Shown here one piece after another: positions 44,493-56,367 of a DNA stretch of 64,000 bases (position 1 is the stretch's first letter; the number at the start of each line of letters is the position of its first letter). Origin of the DNA: Stutzerimonas stutzeri (GTDB taxonomy: Bacteria > Pseudomonadota > Gammaproteobacteria > Pseudomonadales > Pseudomonadaceae); the NCBI RefSeq assembly GCF_002890915.1, contig NZ_POUT01000002.1, positions 434,001-498,000 on the forward strand, read 5' to 3'. Position numbers and translations under genes: made by a program. Under the pieces are notes generated by a model. That model had not been told where the DNA came from, did no database searches, and saw only the letters and a program-made list of their open reading frames with translations.

Positions 44493-45092
44493 ATGGGGTT
44501 CAAGATGCGGTATCTGGTTGCCGGCATGCTGTGCCTGGCGTCTTGCTGGGCTCAGGCTGCCGATGACTGGCAACTGGCGAAGGACGAAAACGGAATCAAG
44601 GTCTATCTACGGGCAGTTCCCGGTTCGCCATACAAGGCATACCGGGGCGTCACGGTGATCGATACCGATATGCAAACGCTGCGTCGCCTGATGGAGAACG
44701 CGGCTGAAGCCTGTTCCTGGATTCATGAATGCAAGGAGCAGAAGCTGCTCAGGCATGAGGAGCGGCAGGCATGGACCTACACCCGCTTCAACACGCCATG
44801 GCCGGTGACGCCGCGAGATTCCGTCGTGCACATAACCGAATATGAAAAGCGCGACGGGGTTATCCGCCGGGAACTGGAGGCCGTGCCTGACTATTTGCCG
44901 GAGGAGGACGGCTACGTGCGCGTGACGCGGGTGGACGGTTTCTGGGAACTTGTGCCTCGGGAGGGGAAGGTCGAGGTAACCTATCAGGTACACACTGAGC
45001 CCGGGGGGAGTGTGCCGTCCTGGTTGGCCAACAAGTTCGTGGTGGAGGCGCCCTACAATACGCTGAGGGCTTTACGGGAGCGCGCTCAATAG
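44493..45092 (+). CDS. START-domain lipid-binding-like exported protein
   Basis: A 199-residue protein with a cleavable signal peptide (KMRYLVAGMLCLASCWAQA, cut before ADDW). It is followed by a START/Bet v1-like domain: DENGIKVYLRAVPGSPYKAYRG, then AEACSWIHECKEQKLLR, TPWPVTPRDSVVHI, FWELVPREGKVEVTYQVHTEPGG and a final helix. START-like periplasmic proteins bind hydrophobic ligands; this one's ligand is unknown. AAAGAGG lies nine bases before the ATG. Confidence 0.87.
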   Translation: MGFKMRYLVAGMLCLASCWAQAADDWQLAKDENGIKVYLRAVPGSPYKAYRGVTVIDTDMQTLRRLMENAAEACSWIHECKEQKLLRHEERQAWTYTRFNTPWPVTPRDSVVHITEYEKRDGVIRRELEAVPDYLPEEDGYVRVTRVDGFWELVPREGKVEVTYQVHTEPGGSVPSWLANKFVVEAPYNTLRALRERAQ

Positions 45093-45101
45093 CTGTGGCG
45101 G

Positions 45102-45318
45102 GCAGGCCTGCGGCCTGCAGTCGCCGCGAGGGCGCGCCTCCCACAGAGAAGGTTCGGTGGTGCCGGTTGCTTTTGTGGGGGTCGCCCTCGGGGCGATGCT
45201 TTTCAGGCTTCAGACAGTCCCGTCGCCGCGAGGCGCGCCTCCCACAGGGTTCGGCGTGGGGCCTGCAGCTTTTGTGGGAGGCCCGCCCTCGGGGCGATGC
45301 TTTTCAGGCTTCAGGCTT
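45102..45318 (+). repeat. BIME array, two partly degraded units
   Basis: GGCAGGCCTGCGGCCTGC, TCGCCGCGAGGGCGCGCCTC and GCCCTCGGGGCGATGCTTTT occur twice. The first forward core is truncated (GTGGGGGTCGCCCTCGGGG) and the second central palindrome is shortened. Confidence 0.82.
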
Positions 45319-45352
45319 TTGGAAGTCCAGCGGCGGTATTCTTTTCCGATGG

Positions 45353-45394
45353 CAACAAAAAAGAGGCTGCCCTAGGGCAGCCTCTTTTTTGTTG
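45353..45394. terminator. Bidirectional terminator between the START-domain gene and gltA
   Basis: A perfect 20-bp inverted repeat (CAACAAAAAAGAGGCTGCCC with its complement) and a two-base loop. It has A-run and T-run on opposite arms, so it can end transcription from both the plus-strand gene and minus-strand gltA. Confidence 0.93.
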
Positions 45395-45404
45395 CAGCTA
45401 CAGC

Positions 45405-46676
45405 TTAGCGCGGCAGGTCACGCTTGGCATGGCCGGTGTACAGCTGACGCGGACGGCCGATCTTCTGGCCGGAAGCGATCATTTCCTTCCAGTGGGAAAT
45501 CCAGCCGACAGTACGCGCGAGGGCGAAGATGACGGTGAACATGCTGGTCGGAATGCCGATGGCCTTGAGGATGATGCCCGAGTAGAAGTCCACGTTCGGG
45601 TACAGGTTGCGCTCGGCGAAGTACGGATCGTTGAGGGCGATTTCTTCCAGTTTCATCGCCAGGTCCAGCTGCGGATCGTTGATGCCCAGCTCGCCCAGAA
45701 CCTCGTCGCAGGTCTGCTTCATGACCTTGGCGCGCGGATCGAAGTTCTTGTAGACGCGGTGGCCGAAGCCCATCAGCTTGAACGGGTCGTTCTTGTCCTT
45801 GGCCTTGGCGAGGAATTTCTCGACGTTCGAGACATCGCCGATTTCGTCCAGCATGGTGAGAACGGCTTCGTTCGCACCGCCGTGCGCCGGTCCCCACAGT
45901 GCGGCGATGCCGGCTGCGATACAGGCGAACGGGTTGGCGCCGGTGGAGCCGGCCAGACGAACGGTGGAGGTGGAAGCGTTCTGCTCATGATCGGCATGCA
46001 GGATGAAGATGCGATCCATTGCCTTGGCCAGCACCGGGCTGATCGGTTTGATCTCGCACGGGGTGTTGAACATCATGTGCAGGAAGTTTTCAGAGAAGCT
46101 CAGATCGTTGCGCGGGTACATCAGCGGCTGGCCGATCGAGTACTTGTAGACCATCGCGGCGATGGTCGGCATCTTGGCGACCAGGCGCACGGCCGAGATT
46201 TCGCGGTGATGCGGGTCGTTGATGTCCAGGGAGTCGTGGTAGAAGGCCGAGAGGGCGCCGACTACGCCGCACATGATGGCCATCGGGTGCGCGTCGCGAC
46301 GGAAACCGTTCAGGAAGGACTTCAGCTGCTCGTGAACCATGGTGTGGTTTTTCACGGTGCTGACGAACTGTGCTTTCTGCTCGGCGGTCGGCAGCTCGCC
46401 GTTCAGCAGCAGGTAGCAGGTCTCGAGGTAGTCGGATTTTTCCGCCAGCTGTTCGATCGGGTAGCCGCGATGCAGCAGGATGCCTTTGTCGCCATCGATG
46501 TAGGTGATCTTGGACTCGCAAGAGGCGGTCGACATGAAGCCGGGATCGAAGGTGAAGTGACCCGTGGAGGTCAGGCTCCGTACGTCAATTACATCAGGCC
46601 CTACGGTACCGGTTAAAACGGGCAGTTCGACGGGGGCAGCGCCCTCGATGATCAACTGCGCTTTCTTGTCAGCCAT
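45405..46676 (-). CDS. gltA: Citrate synthase
   Basis: A 423-residue hexameric-type (NADH-sensitive) citrate synthase. Catalytic residues are in [28 protein letters not shown] and [15 protein letters not shown], and the later aspartate in [15 protein letters not shown]. It condenses acetyl-CoA with oxaloacetate and is the entry enzyme of the TCA cycle. Divergent from the sdh operon across a 360-base regulatory region; its own TTGACT/TATAGT promoter is visible. Confidence 0.98.
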   Translation of the reverse strand: MADKKAQLIIEGAAPVELPVLTGTVGPDVIDVRSLTSTGHFTFDPGFMSTASCESKITYIDGDKGILLHRGYPIEQLAEKSDYLETCYLLLNGELPTAEQKAQFVSTVKNHTMVHEQLKSFLNGFRRDAHPMAIMCGVVGALSAFYHDSLDINDPHHREISAVRLVAKMPTIAAMVYKYSIGQPLMYPRNDLSFSENFLHMMFNTPCEIKPISPVLAKAMDRIFILHADHEQNASTSTVRLAGSTGANPFACIAAGIAALWGPAHGGANEAVLTMLDEIGDVSNVEKFLAKAKDKNDPFKLMGFGHRVYKNFDPRAKVMKQTCDEVLGELGINDPQLDLAMKLEEIALNDPYFAERNLYPNVDFYSGIILKAIGIPTSMFTVIFALARTVGWISHWKEMIASGQKIGRPRQLYTGHAKRDLPR

Positions 46677-46734
46677 GTATGGCCTCCTGTTTTGTGCTTG
46701 GAATCATCATGGCCCCCCACGCAGGGCCCGCATC

Positions 46735-46762
46735 ACTATAGTGTGATAAATCGCAAAGTCAA
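46735..46762 (-). promoter_or_regulatory. gltA promoter
   Basis: On the minus strand TTGACT (46762-46757), 16-base spacer, TATAGT (46740-46735), about 58 bases before the gltA ATG. It is a near-consensus sigma-70 promoter. Confidence 0.75.
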
Positions 46763-46876
46763 TTTGCGCGAACCCATGCCGTAGAGGGCTTTGCAGGGGG
46801 ATGCGTACAGCTTGGGTGCACTGTTTACGGCATTTATATAGGGGCTGCTATCCGCCTTTAGTGGCACTTCACCACA

Positions 46877-46905
46877 TTGTCATTAGTGACCTAACTGTTT
46901 ATACT
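46877..46905 (+). promoter_or_regulatory. sdhCDAB promoter
   Basis: TTGTCA (46877-46882), 17-base spacer, TATACT (46900-46905). Initiation near 46912 gives a leader of about 125 bases before sdhC. The remaining 46770-46870 stretch shows no further clear element. Confidence 0.7.
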
Positions 46906-47036
46906 CGGAAACCGACCGGCAGGGGCCTTACAGGCAGTATTCTGTAGGTTGTCACTCGTGGGTAGCGGGTACTGCTGCGTACTCTTCCCAACAACTTTGC
47001 CCTGCGCTTCGGGGCTCTCAAGTGTGAAAAAAAGCC

Positions 47037-47411
47037 GTGAAAAGCCAACGACCTGTAAACCTAGATCTTAGGACAATAAAACTTCCCATCACTGCTTACA
47101 CGTCGATTCTCCACCGTGTATCCGGTGTCATCCTGTTCGTCGGTATCGCCCTGCTGCTGCTCGCGCTCGATACCTCGCTGTCTTCGCCCGAAGGCTTCGA
47201 GGAGGTTCGCGCGTACCTGGGCGGTCCGCTGGCCAAGCTGGTGACCTGGGCGTTGCTGTCCGCACTGCTGTATCACCTGGTGGCGGGTGTGCGCCACCTG
47301 ATCATGGACACTGGCCATGGCGAGACGCTGGAAGGCGGCAAGCTGGGCTCGAAAATCGTAATCGCCGTTTCGGTGGTGCTGATCGTTCTGGCGGGAGTGT
47401 GGATATGGTAA
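47037..47411 (+). CDS. sdhC: Succinate dehydrogenase cytochrome b556 subunit
   Basis: A 124-residue membrane anchor with three helices. The N-terminus RPVNLDLRTIKLPITAYTSILHRVSGVILF is diagnostic (S and R of the quinone site in SILHR). LSALLYHLVAGVRHLIMD carries the haem-ligating histidine. GTG start. It overlaps sdhD by seven bases. With SdhD it binds haem b and ubiquinone and anchors SdhAB to the inner membrane. Confidence 0.96.
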   Translation: MKSQRPVNLDLRTIKLPITAYTSILHRVSGVILFVGIALLLLALDTSLSSPEGFEEVRAYLGGPLAKLVTWALLSALLYHLVAGVRHLIMDTGHGETLEGGKLGSKIVIAVSVVLIVLAGVWIW

Positions 47412-47773
47412 CCAACGTCACCAATTTCTCGCGATCGGGTCTTTACGACTGGATGGCGCAGCGTGTTTCTGCAGTGGTTCTTGCGGCTTATTTTCTGTTC
47501 CTGCTTGGGTACCTGCTCACGCATCCGGGCCTGGAGTATGCCCAGTGGCATGCGCTGTTTTCGGCCAACTGGATGCGTATTTTCAGTCTGCTGGCCCTGG
47601 TTGCCCTGAGTGTGCACGCGTGGGTAGGGATGTGGACCATCTCCACTGACTACCTGACCAATATGGCGATCGGTAAGTGGGCTACCGGTGTGCGTTTCCT
47701 GTTCCAGGCGGTGTGTGGCATTGCCATGTTCACCTTCTTCGTCTGGGGTGTGCAGATTCTTTGGGGTATCTGA
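47405..47773 (+). CDS. sdhD: Succinate dehydrogenase membrane anchor subunit
   Basis: A 122-residue three-helix protein (FSRSGLYDWMAQRVSAVVLAAYFLF, MRIFSLLALVALSVHAWVGMWTI, VRFLFQAVCGIAMFTFFVWG). The HAWVGMWTISTDY segment carries the haem and quinone-site residues. The ATG at 47405 lies within the end of sdhC; sdhA starts three bases after its stop. Confidence 0.96.
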   Translation: MVTNVTNFSRSGLYDWMAQRVSAVVLAAYFLFLLGYLLTHPGLEYAQWHALFSANWMRIFSLLALVALSVHAWVGMWTISTDYLTNMAIGKWATGVRFLFQAVCGIAMFTFFVWGVQILWGI

Positions 47774-47776
47774 TTC

Positions 47777-49549
47777 ATGGCTAATATTCGTACGCTTTCC
47801 TTCGACGCCATCATCGTTGGTGGCGGTGGTGCCGGCATGCGCGCGGCGCTGCAACTGTCCCAGTCGGGCCACAAGACCGCTGTGGTCACCAAGGTTTTCC
47901 CGACTCGCTCGCACACCGTTTCCGCTCAGGGCGGCATCACCTGCGCCATCGCTTCGGCCGACCCGAACGACGATTGGCGCTGGCACATGTACGATACCGT
48001 CAAGGGCTCCGACTACATCGGTGACCAGGACGCCATCGAGTACATGTGTTCCGTAGGCCCCGAAGCCGTGTTCGAGCTCGAACACATGGGGCTGCCGTTC
48101 TCCCGTACCGAGCAGGGCCGCATCTACCAGCGTCCGTTCGGCGGTCAGTCCAAGGACTTCGGCAAGGGTGGCCAGGCTGCCCGTACCTGCGCCGCTGCCG
48201 ACCGTACCGGCCACGCGCTGCTGCACACCCTCTACCAGGGCAACCTGAAGAACGACACCGTTTTCCTCAACGAGTGGTACGCGGTCGACCTGGTGAAGAA
48301 CCAGGATGGTGCCGTGGTCGGTGTCATCGCCATCTGCATCGAGACCGGCGAAACCGTCTACATCCGTTCCAAGGCCACCGTGCTCGCCACTGGCGGTGCC
48401 GGTCGCATCTACGCATCGACCACCAATGCCCTGATCAATACCGGTGACGGCGTCGGCATGGCGCTGCGTGCCGGCGTGCCGGTGCAGGACATCGAGATGT
48501 GGCAGTTCCACCCGACCGGCATCGCCGGCGCCGGCGTGCTGGTGACCGAGGGTTGCCGCGGCGAGGGTGGCTACCTGATCAACAAGCATGGCGAGCGTTT
48601 CATGGAGCGTTATGCTCCGAACGCGAAGGACCTGGCTGGCCGCGACGTGGTGGCGCGTTCCATGGTCAAGGAAATCCTGGCTGGCAACGGTTGTGGCCCG
48701 GATGGCGATCACGTGATGCTGAAGCTGGATCACCTGGGCGAGGAAGTGCTGCACAGCCGCCTGCCGGGTATCTGCGAACTGTCGAAGACCTTTGCCCACG
48801 TCGATCCGGTTACCGCTCCAGTACCGGTCGTTCCGACTTGCCACTACATGATGGGTGGTATCGCCACCAACATTCATGGCCAGGCCATCACCCAGGATGC
48901 CAATGGCAACGATAAGATCATCGATGGTCTGTTCGCCGTCGGCGAAGTGGCTTGCGTGTCGGTCCATGGCGCCAACCGCCTGGGCGGCAATTCGCTGCTC
49001 GACCTGGTCGTATTCGGTCGCGCCGCTGGCCTGCACCTGGAAAAAGCGCTCAAGGACGGCATCGAGCACCGTGGTGCCAGCGAAACCGATCTGGATGTCG
49101 CGCTGGGCCGCCTGGCCGGTATCAACGAGCGCAGCACTGGCGAAGATGTTGCCCCGCTGCGCAAAGAGCTGCAGAACTGCATGCAGAACTACTTCGGTGT
49201 GTTCCGTACCGGCGAATACATGCAGAAGGGTATCGCCCAGCTGGTGGATCTGCGTCAGCGTATCGCCAACGTCAAGATCTCCGACAAGAGCCAGGCGTTC
49301 AACACCGCACGCATCGAGGCGCTCGAGCTGCAGAACCTGCTGGAAGTCGCCGAGGCTACTGCAATTGCCGCGGAGCACCGCAAGGAGTCCCGTGGCGCGC
49401 ATGCCCGCGAGGACTTCGAAGAGCGTGACGACGAGAACTGGCTGTGCCACACCCTCTATTTCCCGGGTGAGAAGCGCGTTGCCAAGCGTGCCGTGAACTT
49501 CGCTCCGAAGACCGTTCCGGCATTCGAACCCAAGGTTCGGACTTATTGA
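47777..49549 (+). CDS. sdhA: Succinate dehydrogenase flavoprotein subunit
   Basis: A 590-residue flavoprotein. FAD motif [20 protein letters not shown], the flavinylated histidine in [15 protein letters not shown], substrate and proton residues in [24 protein letters not shown] and [18 protein letters not shown], and C-terminal [17 protein letters not shown]. It oxidises succinate to fumarate and passes electrons to SdhB. Full length for the family. Confidence 0.98.
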   Translation: MANIRTLSFDAIIVGGGGAGMRAALQLSQSGHKTAVVTKVFPTRSHTVSAQGGITCAIASADPNDDWRWHMYDTVKGSDYIGDQDAIEYMCSVGPEAVFELEHMGLPFSRTEQGRIYQRPFGGQSKDFGKGGQAARTCAAADRTGHALLHTLYQGNLKNDTVFLNEWYAVDLVKNQDGAVVGVIAICIETGETVYIRSKATVLATGGAGRIYASTTNALINTGDGVGMALRAGVPVQDIEMWQFHPTGIAGAGVLVTEGCRGEGGYLINKHGERFMERYAPNAKDLAGRDVVARSMVKEILAGNGCGPDGDHVMLKLDHLGEEVLHSRLPGICELSKTFAHVDPVTAPVPVVPTCHYMMGGIATNIHGQAITQDANGNDKIIDGLFAVGEVACVSVHGANRLGGNSLLDLVVFGRAAGLHLEKALKDGIEHRGASETDLDVALGRLAGINERSTGEDVAPLRKELQNCMQNYFGVFRTGEYMQKGIAQLVDLRQRIANVKISDKSQAFNTARIEALELQNLLEVAEATAIAAEHRKESRGAHAREDFEERDDENWLCHTLYFPGEKRVAKRAVNFAPKTVPAFEPKVRTY

Positions 49550-49559
49550 GGCTGCCGAT

Positions 49560-50264
49560 ATGTTGCAAGTGAGTGTTTATCGTTATAACCCGGACCATGA
49601 CGAAAAGCCGTTCATGCAGGATTTCCAGGTCAATACCGACGGAAAGGACCTGATGGTTCTCGATGTCCTGGCTTTGATCAAGGAACAGGACGAGGGTTTC
49701 TCCTATCGTCGCTCCTGCCGTGAAGGGGTATGTGGCTCCGATGGCATGAACATCAATGGCAAGAACGGTCTGGCCTGCATCACCCCGCTGTCCTCCGTGG
49801 TCAAGGGCAACAAGCTGGTCATCCGTCCCCTGCCTGGTCTGCCGGTCATTCGTGACCTGGTGGTCGATATGAGCATCTTCTACAAGCAGTATGAGAAGGT
49901 TCGCCCGTATCTGATGAACGATACGCCGCCGCCGGCTATCGAACGCCTGCAGAGCCCGGAAGACCGCGAGAAGCTGGATGGCCTGTACGAGTGCATTCTG
50001 TGCGCGTGCTGTTCGACCAGCTGCCCGTCCTTCTGGTGGAACCCGGACAAGTTCCTCGGTCCGGCTGCGTCGCTGCAGGCCTATCGCTTCCTGGCCGACA
50101 GCCGCGACACCGAAACCGAGAACCGTCTGGCCGGGCTGGACGATCCGTTCAGTGTGTTCCGCTGCCGTGGCATCATGAACTGCGTTGACGTTTGTCCGAA
50201 AGGACTGAACCCGACCAAGGCAATTGGTCACATACGCAACATGCTGCTGCAGAGCGGTACCTGA
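49560..50264 (+). CDS. sdhB: Succinate dehydrogenase iron-sulfur subunit
   Basis: A 234-residue protein with the three cluster motifs: [2Fe-2S] RSCREGVCGSDGMNINGKNGLAC (residues about 54-76), and CILCACCSTSCPS plus CRGIMNCVDVCPKGLNPT for the [4Fe-4S] and [3Fe-4S] clusters. It carries electrons from FAD to ubiquinone. Ten bases separate it from sdhA. Confidence 0.98.
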   Translation: MLQVSVYRYNPDHDEKPFMQDFQVNTDGKDLMVLDVLALIKEQDEGFSYRRSCREGVCGSDGMNINGKNGLACITPLSSVVKGNKLVIRPLPGLPVIRDLVVDMSIFYKQYEKVRPYLMNDTPPPAIERLQSPEDREKLDGLYECILCACCSTSCPSFWWNPDKFLGPAASLQAYRFLADSRDTETENRLAGLDDPFSVFRCRGIMNCVDVCPKGLNPTKAIGHIRNMLLQSGT

Positions 50265-50332
50265 TGACACCCCGGCCGCGAAAGGTTATGCGCTAGCCTG
50301 GAACGGCCGGATTGCTGTACCCGTGACACCTG

Positions 50333-50359
50333 CGGCGCCGAAGTTGAAGCTCGGCGCCG
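50333..50359 (+). terminator. Hairpin between sdhB and sucA
   Basis: CGGCGCCGA and TCGGCGCCG form a perfect 9-bp stem with a 9-base loop, followed by only a weak T-run (AGTTTTAG). It may partly terminate or protect the sdh transcript and set the sdh:suc ratio. The rest of the 292-base gap shows no clear promoter. Confidence 0.5.
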
Positions 50360-50556
50360 TAGTTTTAGTAGGAATCCCAGCCCACAAAGCCGGGATTTCA
50401 CTCTGAAAATTTGATGACCAGCAGGGGCATCCGGGTTGTGCCCGGAAACTATCTGCGCGGTCCGTAGTGGCTTTACCTGAGTCGCTGCTTCAGAACTTGG
50501 GAAGTCATGCTGCGGTTTCCACGCTGGTGGTGTCTCCTTATCGAAGGTGACCAGAC

Positions 50557-53388
50557 ATGCAAGAAAGCGTAATGCAGCGCATGTGGGACAGTGCCCACCT
50601 ATCCGGTGGTAACGCTGCCTATGTGGAAGAGCTTTATGAGCTCTACCTGCACGATCCCAACGCTGTGCCCGAAGAGTGGCGCACTTATTTCCAGAAGTTG
50701 CCTTCCGGTGGCAGCGCTTCAGCCGATGTGTCGCACTCGACGATTCGCGACCACTTCGTCCTGCTGGCCAAGAACCAGCGTCGCGCGCAACCTGTGTCCG
50801 CAGGAAGCGTCAGCAGCGAGCATGAAAAGAAACAGATCGAAGTCCTGCGTCTGATCCAGGCCTACCGCGTGCGTGGCCATCAGGCCGCACAGCTCGATCC
50901 GCTCGGCCTGCAGCAACGCCCCGTCCCCGCCGATCTGGCGATCAACAACTACGGTCTGACCGACGCTGATCTCGACACCGTGTTCCGCACCGGCGACCTG
51001 GCCATGGTCAACGGTCAGGCCACTCTGCGCGAAATCGTGCAGGCACTGCAAGAAACGTATTGCCGCACCATCGGCGCCGAGTACATGCACATCGTCGATT
51101 CCGAGCAGCGCAGCTGGTTCATCCAGCGCTTGGAAAGCGTTCGCGGTCGCCCCGAGTTCTCGCCGGAAATCAAGAGTCACCTGCTCGAGCGCCTCACCGC
51201 AGCCGAGGGCCTGGAAAAGTACCTGGGCACCAAGTACCCGGGCACCAAGCGCTTCGGTCTGGAAGGCGGCGAAAGCCTGATTCCTATGCTCGACGAGATC
51301 ATCCAGCGTTCCGGCTCCTACGGCACCAAGGAAATCGTCATCGGCATGGCCCACCGTGGCCGTCTGAACGTGCTGGTCAATACGTTCGGCAAGAACCCGC
51401 GCGACCTGTTCGACGAGTTCGAAGGCAAGAAGGTCGAAGGCCTGAGCTCCGGTGACGTCAAGTACCACCAGGGCTTCTCCTCCAACGTGATGACCCCTGG
51501 CGGCGAAATCCACCTGGCCATGGCGTTCAACCCGTCACACCTGGAAATCGTTTCCCCGGTGGTCGAGGGGTCGGTGCGCGCCCGCCAGGATCGCCGTTGC
51601 GATGCGATTGGCGACAAGGTCCTGCCGGTGACCATCCACGGCGACGCCGCTGTCGCTGGCCAGGGCGTGGTCATGGAAACCTTCCAGATGTCGCAGACCC
51701 GTGCCTATCGGACCGGCGGCACCATCCGCATCGTGGTCAACAACCAGGTCGGCTTCACCACCAACAAGCAGGAAGATGCGCGCTCCACCGAGTACGCGAC
51801 CGACGTGGCGAAGATGATCCAGGCGCCGATCTTCCACGTGAACGCAGACGATCCCGAGGCCGTGCTGTTCGTCACCCAGCTCGCCGTCGACTATCGCATG
51901 CAGTTCAAGCGCGACATCGTCCTCGACCTGATCTGCTACCGCCGTCGTGGCCACAACGAAGCGGACGAGCCGAGCGGCACCCAGCCGCTGATGTACCAGA
52001 AGATCGCCAAGCAGCGCACCACCCGTGAGCTGTATGCCGACTCGCTGATCCAGACCAGTGTGCTGGACAACGAGCGCGTGCAGGCGAAGGTCGACGAGTA
52101 CCGTACCGCGCTCGACAACGGCCTGCACGTGGTCAAGAGCCTGGTCAAGGAGCCGAACAAGGAGCTCTTCGTCGACTGGCGTCCGTACCTGGGCCATGCC
52201 TGGACCGCGCGTCACGACACCAGCTTCGATCTGAAGACCCTGCAGGACCTGTCCAGCAAGCTGCTGCAGACCCCGGAAGGCTTCGTGGTCCAGCGCCAGG
52301 TTTCCAAGATCCTCGAAGACCGCCAGAAGATGGGCGCGGGTGCGCTGGCCATCAACTGGGGCTACGCGGAAACCATGGCCTACGCGACCCTGCTGTTCGA
52401 AGGCCATCCGGTACGCATTTCCGGTCAGGACGTCGGTCGCGGCACCTTCTCGCATCGCCATGCCGCGCTGCACAACCAGAAGGACGGCAGCACCTACATT
52501 CCGCTGCAGCACCTGTACGAAGGTCAGCCGCGCTTCGACCTGTACGACTCCTTCCTCTCCGAGGAAGCGGTTCTGGCATTCGAATACGGCTATGCCACCA
52601 CCACCCCGAACGCCCTCGTGGTGTGGGAAGCGCAGTTCGGCGACTTCGCCAACGGCGCCCAGGTGGTGATCGACCAGTTCATCACCAGCGGTGAGCACAA
52701 GTGGGGTCGCCTGTGCGGCCTGACCATGCTGCTGCCGCATGGTTATGAAGGGCAGGGGCCGGAGCACTCGTCCGCGCGTCTGGAGCGCTACCTGCAACTG
52801 TGCGCCGAGCACAACATCCAGGTTTGCGTGCCGACCACCCCGGCGCAGGTCTACCACATGCTGCGTCGCCAGGCGATTCGCCCGCTGCGCAAGCCGCTGG
52901 TCGCGCTGACGCCGAAGTCGCTGCTGCGTCACAAGCTGGCTATCTCGACCCTGGAAGAACTGACCCAAGGTTCCTTCCAGACCGTCATCCCGGAAATCGA
53001 TCCGATCGATCCGGCGAAGGTCGAGCGCGTCATCATGTGCAGCGGCAAGGTCTACTATGACCTGCTGGACAAGCGTCGCAACGAGGGGCGTGAAGATATC
53101 GCCATCGTGCGCATCGAACAGCTCTATCCGTTCCCGGAAGAGGACCTGGCCGAGGCGCTCGCGCCTTACCAGAACCTCAAGCACATCGTCTGGTGTCAGG
53201 AAGAGCCGATGAACCAGGGCGCCTGGTACTGCAGCCAGCACCACATGCGTCGTGTCGCCACCGCGCACAAGAAGGAGCTCTTCCTTCAGTACGCGGGCCG
53301 CGATGCTTCCGCAGCCCCGGCTGTCGGTTATGCCTCCATGCATGCCGAGCAGCAGGAAAAACTGCTGCAGGACGCCTTCACCGTTTAA
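50557..53388 (+). CDS. sucA: 2-oxoglutarate dehydrogenase E1 component
   Basis: A 943-residue thiamine-diphosphate enzyme, standard length. N-terminal YVEELYELYLHDPNAVPEEW docks E2. EIVIGMAHRGRLNVLVN, KYHQGFSSNVMTPGGEIHLAM and FNPSHLEIVSPVVEG form the active site; DLICYRRRGHNEADEPSGTQP and the C-terminal half with GRGTFSHRHAALH complete the transketolase fold. It decarboxylates 2-oxoglutarate and succinylates the E2 lipoamide. Confidence 0.98.
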   Translation: MQESVMQRMWDSAHLSGGNAAYVEELYELYLHDPNAVPEEWRTYFQKLPSGGSASADVSHSTIRDHFVLLAKNQRRAQPVSAGSVSSEHEKKQIEVLRLIQAYRVRGHQAAQLDPLGLQQRPVPADLAINNYGLTDADLDTVFRTGDLAMVNGQATLREIVQALQETYCRTIGAEYMHIVDSEQRSWFIQRLESVRGRPEFSPEIKSHLLERLTAAEGLEKYLGTKYPGTKRFGLEGGESLIPMLDEIIQRSGSYGTKEIVIGMAHRGRLNVLVNTFGKNPRDLFDEFEGKKVEGLSSGDVKYHQGFSSNVMTPGGEIHLAMAFNPSHLEIVSPVVEGSVRARQDRRCDAIGDKVLPVTIHGDAAVAGQGVVMETFQMSQTRAYRTGGTIRIVVNNQVGFTTNKQEDARSTEYATDVAKMIQAPIFHVNADDPEAVLFVTQLAVDYRMQFKRDIVLDLICYRRRGHNEADEPSGTQPLMYQKIAKQRTTRELYADSLIQTSVLDNERVQAKVDEYRTALDNGLHVVKSLVKEPNKELFVDWRPYLGHAWTARHDTSFDLKTLQDLSSKLLQTPEGFVVQRQVSKILEDRQKMGAGALAINWGYAETMAYATLLFEGHPVRISGQDVGRGTFSHRHAALHNQKDGSTYIPLQHLYEGQPRFDLYDSFLSEEAVLAFEYGYATTTPNALVVWEAQFGDFANGAQVVIDQFITSGEHKWGRLCGLTMLLPHGYEGQGPEHSSARLERYLQLCAEHNIQVCVPTTPAQVYHMLRRQAIRPLRKPLVALTPKSLLRHKLAISTLEELTQGSFQTVIPEIDPIDPAKVERVIMCSGKVYYDLLDKRRNEGREDIAIVRIEQLYPFPEEDLAEALAPYQNLKHIVWCQEEPMNQGAWYCSQHHMRRVATAHKKELFLQYAGRDASAAPAVGYASMHAEQQEKLLQDAFTV

Positions 53389-53459
53389 TCCGCTCGTGCA
53401 AGAGGCCGCGACATTCGCGGCCTCGACGTAGAAACCGAATCAAATAGGACCCCTGAATA

Positions 53460-54689
53460 ATGGCTATCGAGATCAAAGCCCCTACCTTCCCGGAATCGGT
53501 CGCCGACGGCACCGTCGCCACCTGGCACAAGCAGCCGGGCGACGCGGTCAAGCGTGATGAGCTGATCGTCGACATCGAAACCGACAAGGTGGTCATGGAA
53601 GTGCTCGCCGAAGCAGACGGCGTGCTCACCGAGATCGTCAAGAACGAAGGCGATACCGTGCTGAGCGGCGAGCTGCTCGGCAAGCTGGAAGCCGGCGCCA
53701 CTGCCGCTGCAGCTCCTGCCCAGGCCGCAGCTGCTCCGGCGCAGGCCGCTGCTCCTGCCGCTGCCGCTCCGGCTGCCGCCGGTGAAGAGCCGATCCTGGC
53801 CCCGGCTGCCCGCAAGCTGGCCGAAGAGAACGGCATCGACCCGAACAGCATCGCCGGCACCGGCAAGGATGGCCGCGTGACCAAGGAAGACGTGGTCGCC
53901 GCCATCGAAGCCAAGAAGTCCGCTCCCGCCGCCGCTGCCAAGCCTGCCGCTCCGGCTGCCGCCGCCCCGATCTTCGCCGAGGGCGACCGTGTCGAGAAGC
54001 GCGTGCCGATGACCCGCCTGCGTGCCAAGGTTGCCGAACGCCTGGTCGAAGCCCAGTCCTCCATGGCCATGCTGACTACCTTCAACGAAGTCAACATGAA
54101 GCCGATCATGGAGCTGCGTGCGAAGTACAAGGAGCTGTTCGAGAAGACCCACAATGGCGTGCGCCTGGGCTTCATGTCCTTCTTCGTCAAGGCCGCGGTC
54201 GAAGCGCTCAAGCGCCAGCCGGGCGTGAACGCTTCGATCGATGGCAACGACATCGTCTACCACGGCTACCAGGATATCGGTGTCGCCGTATCCAGCGACC
54301 GTGGCCTGGTGGTTCCGGTGCTGCGCAACGCCGAGCACATGACCCTGGCTGAAATCGAGGGTGGCATCAACGAGTTCGGCAAGAAGGCCAAGGCCGGCAA
54401 GCTGACCATCGAAGAAATGACCGGCGGTACCTTCACCATCTCCAACGGTGGCGTGTTCGGTTCGCTGCTGTCGACTCCGATCGTCAACCCGCCGCAGACC
54501 GCCATTCTCGGCATGCACAAGATTCAGGAACGCCCGATGGCCGTTAATGGTCAAGTGGTCATCCTGCCGATGATGTACCTGGCGCTGTCCTATGACCATC
54601 GCTTGATCGACGGCAAGGAAGCTGTGACCTTCCTGGTTACCATGAAGGACCTGCTGGAAGACCCGGCTCGTCTGCTGCTGGACATCTAA
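53460..54689 (+). CDS. sucB: 2-oxoglutarate dehydrogenase E2 (dihydrolipoamide succinyltransferase)
   Basis: A 409-residue three-domain protein. The lipoyl domain (residues 1-77) has the modified lysine in [17 protein letters not shown]. An Ala/Pro-rich linker leads to the E1/E3-binding domain ([32 protein letters not shown]) and a second linker. The catalytic domain has [20 protein letters not shown] and the histidine-aspartate motif [18 protein letters not shown]. It transfers succinyl to CoA. Confidence 0.98.
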   Translation: MAIEIKAPTFPESVADGTVATWHKQPGDAVKRDELIVDIETDKVVMEVLAEADGVLTEIVKNEGDTVLSGELLGKLEAGATAAAAPAQAAAAPAQAAAPAAAAPAAAGEEPILAPAARKLAEENGIDPNSIAGTGKDGRVTKEDVVAAIEAKKSAPAAAAKPAAPAAAAPIFAEGDRVEKRVPMTRLRAKVAERLVEAQSSMAMLTTFNEVNMKPIMELRAKYKELFEKTHNGVRLGFMSFFVKAAVEALKRQPGVNASIDGNDIVYHGYQDIGVAVSSDRGLVVPVLRNAEHMTLAEIEGGINEFGKKAKAGKLTIEEMTGGTFTISNGGVFGSLLSTPIVNPPQTAILGMHKIQERPMAVNGQVVILPMMYLALSYDHRLIDGKEAVTFLVTMKDLLEDPARLLLDI

Positions 54690-54694
54690 GAAAG

Positions 54695-54769
54695 CAGCTG
54701 CACGCTGCAAGTCTCGAGCTGCAAGTGATCGCAGCTCCAAGGCTTGTAGCTTGCGGCTTGTAGCTTGTG
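54695..54769 (+). repeat. Heptad tandem repeat and hairpin between sucB and lpdG
   Basis: Four consecutive 7-mers GCTTGTA, GCTTGCG, GCTTGTA, GCTTGTG (54742-54769). They face complementary copies AGCTGCA/GCTGCAAG at 54695-54725, so the whole gap can fold as a long imperfect hairpin. No T-run follows, so it need not stop transcription. Confidence 0.75.
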
Positions 54770-54780
54770 GCTTTGCTTAA

Positions 54781-56229
<1,449 letters not shown>

Positions 56230-56250
56230 CGGTTTTTCATGCTGCACCCA

Positions 56251-56284
56251 GGCCCGACGTATCCGCGGATACGCCGGGCCTTTT
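56251..56284 (+). terminator. Terminator after lpdG
   Basis: GGCCCGACGTATCC and GGATACGCCGGGCC pair around a CGC loop (one mismatch) and are followed by TTTT. It separates sucAB-lpdG from sucCD. Confidence 0.85.
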
Positions 56285-56367
56285 GCAAACTGCAGATTCG
56301 AAAAGGATTGCAGGTCGCTGAGAGGTATCGTGATTATCGTGGATAGTTTTCAGCGACTTGTGAGGGA

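Noticed and set aside
47273..53343. Very long antisense reading frames opposite sdhA and sucA (about 600-725 codons)
   Set aside because: GC-rich codon bias leaves stop-free antisense frames; the plus-strand genes have full family motifs and ribosome sites.
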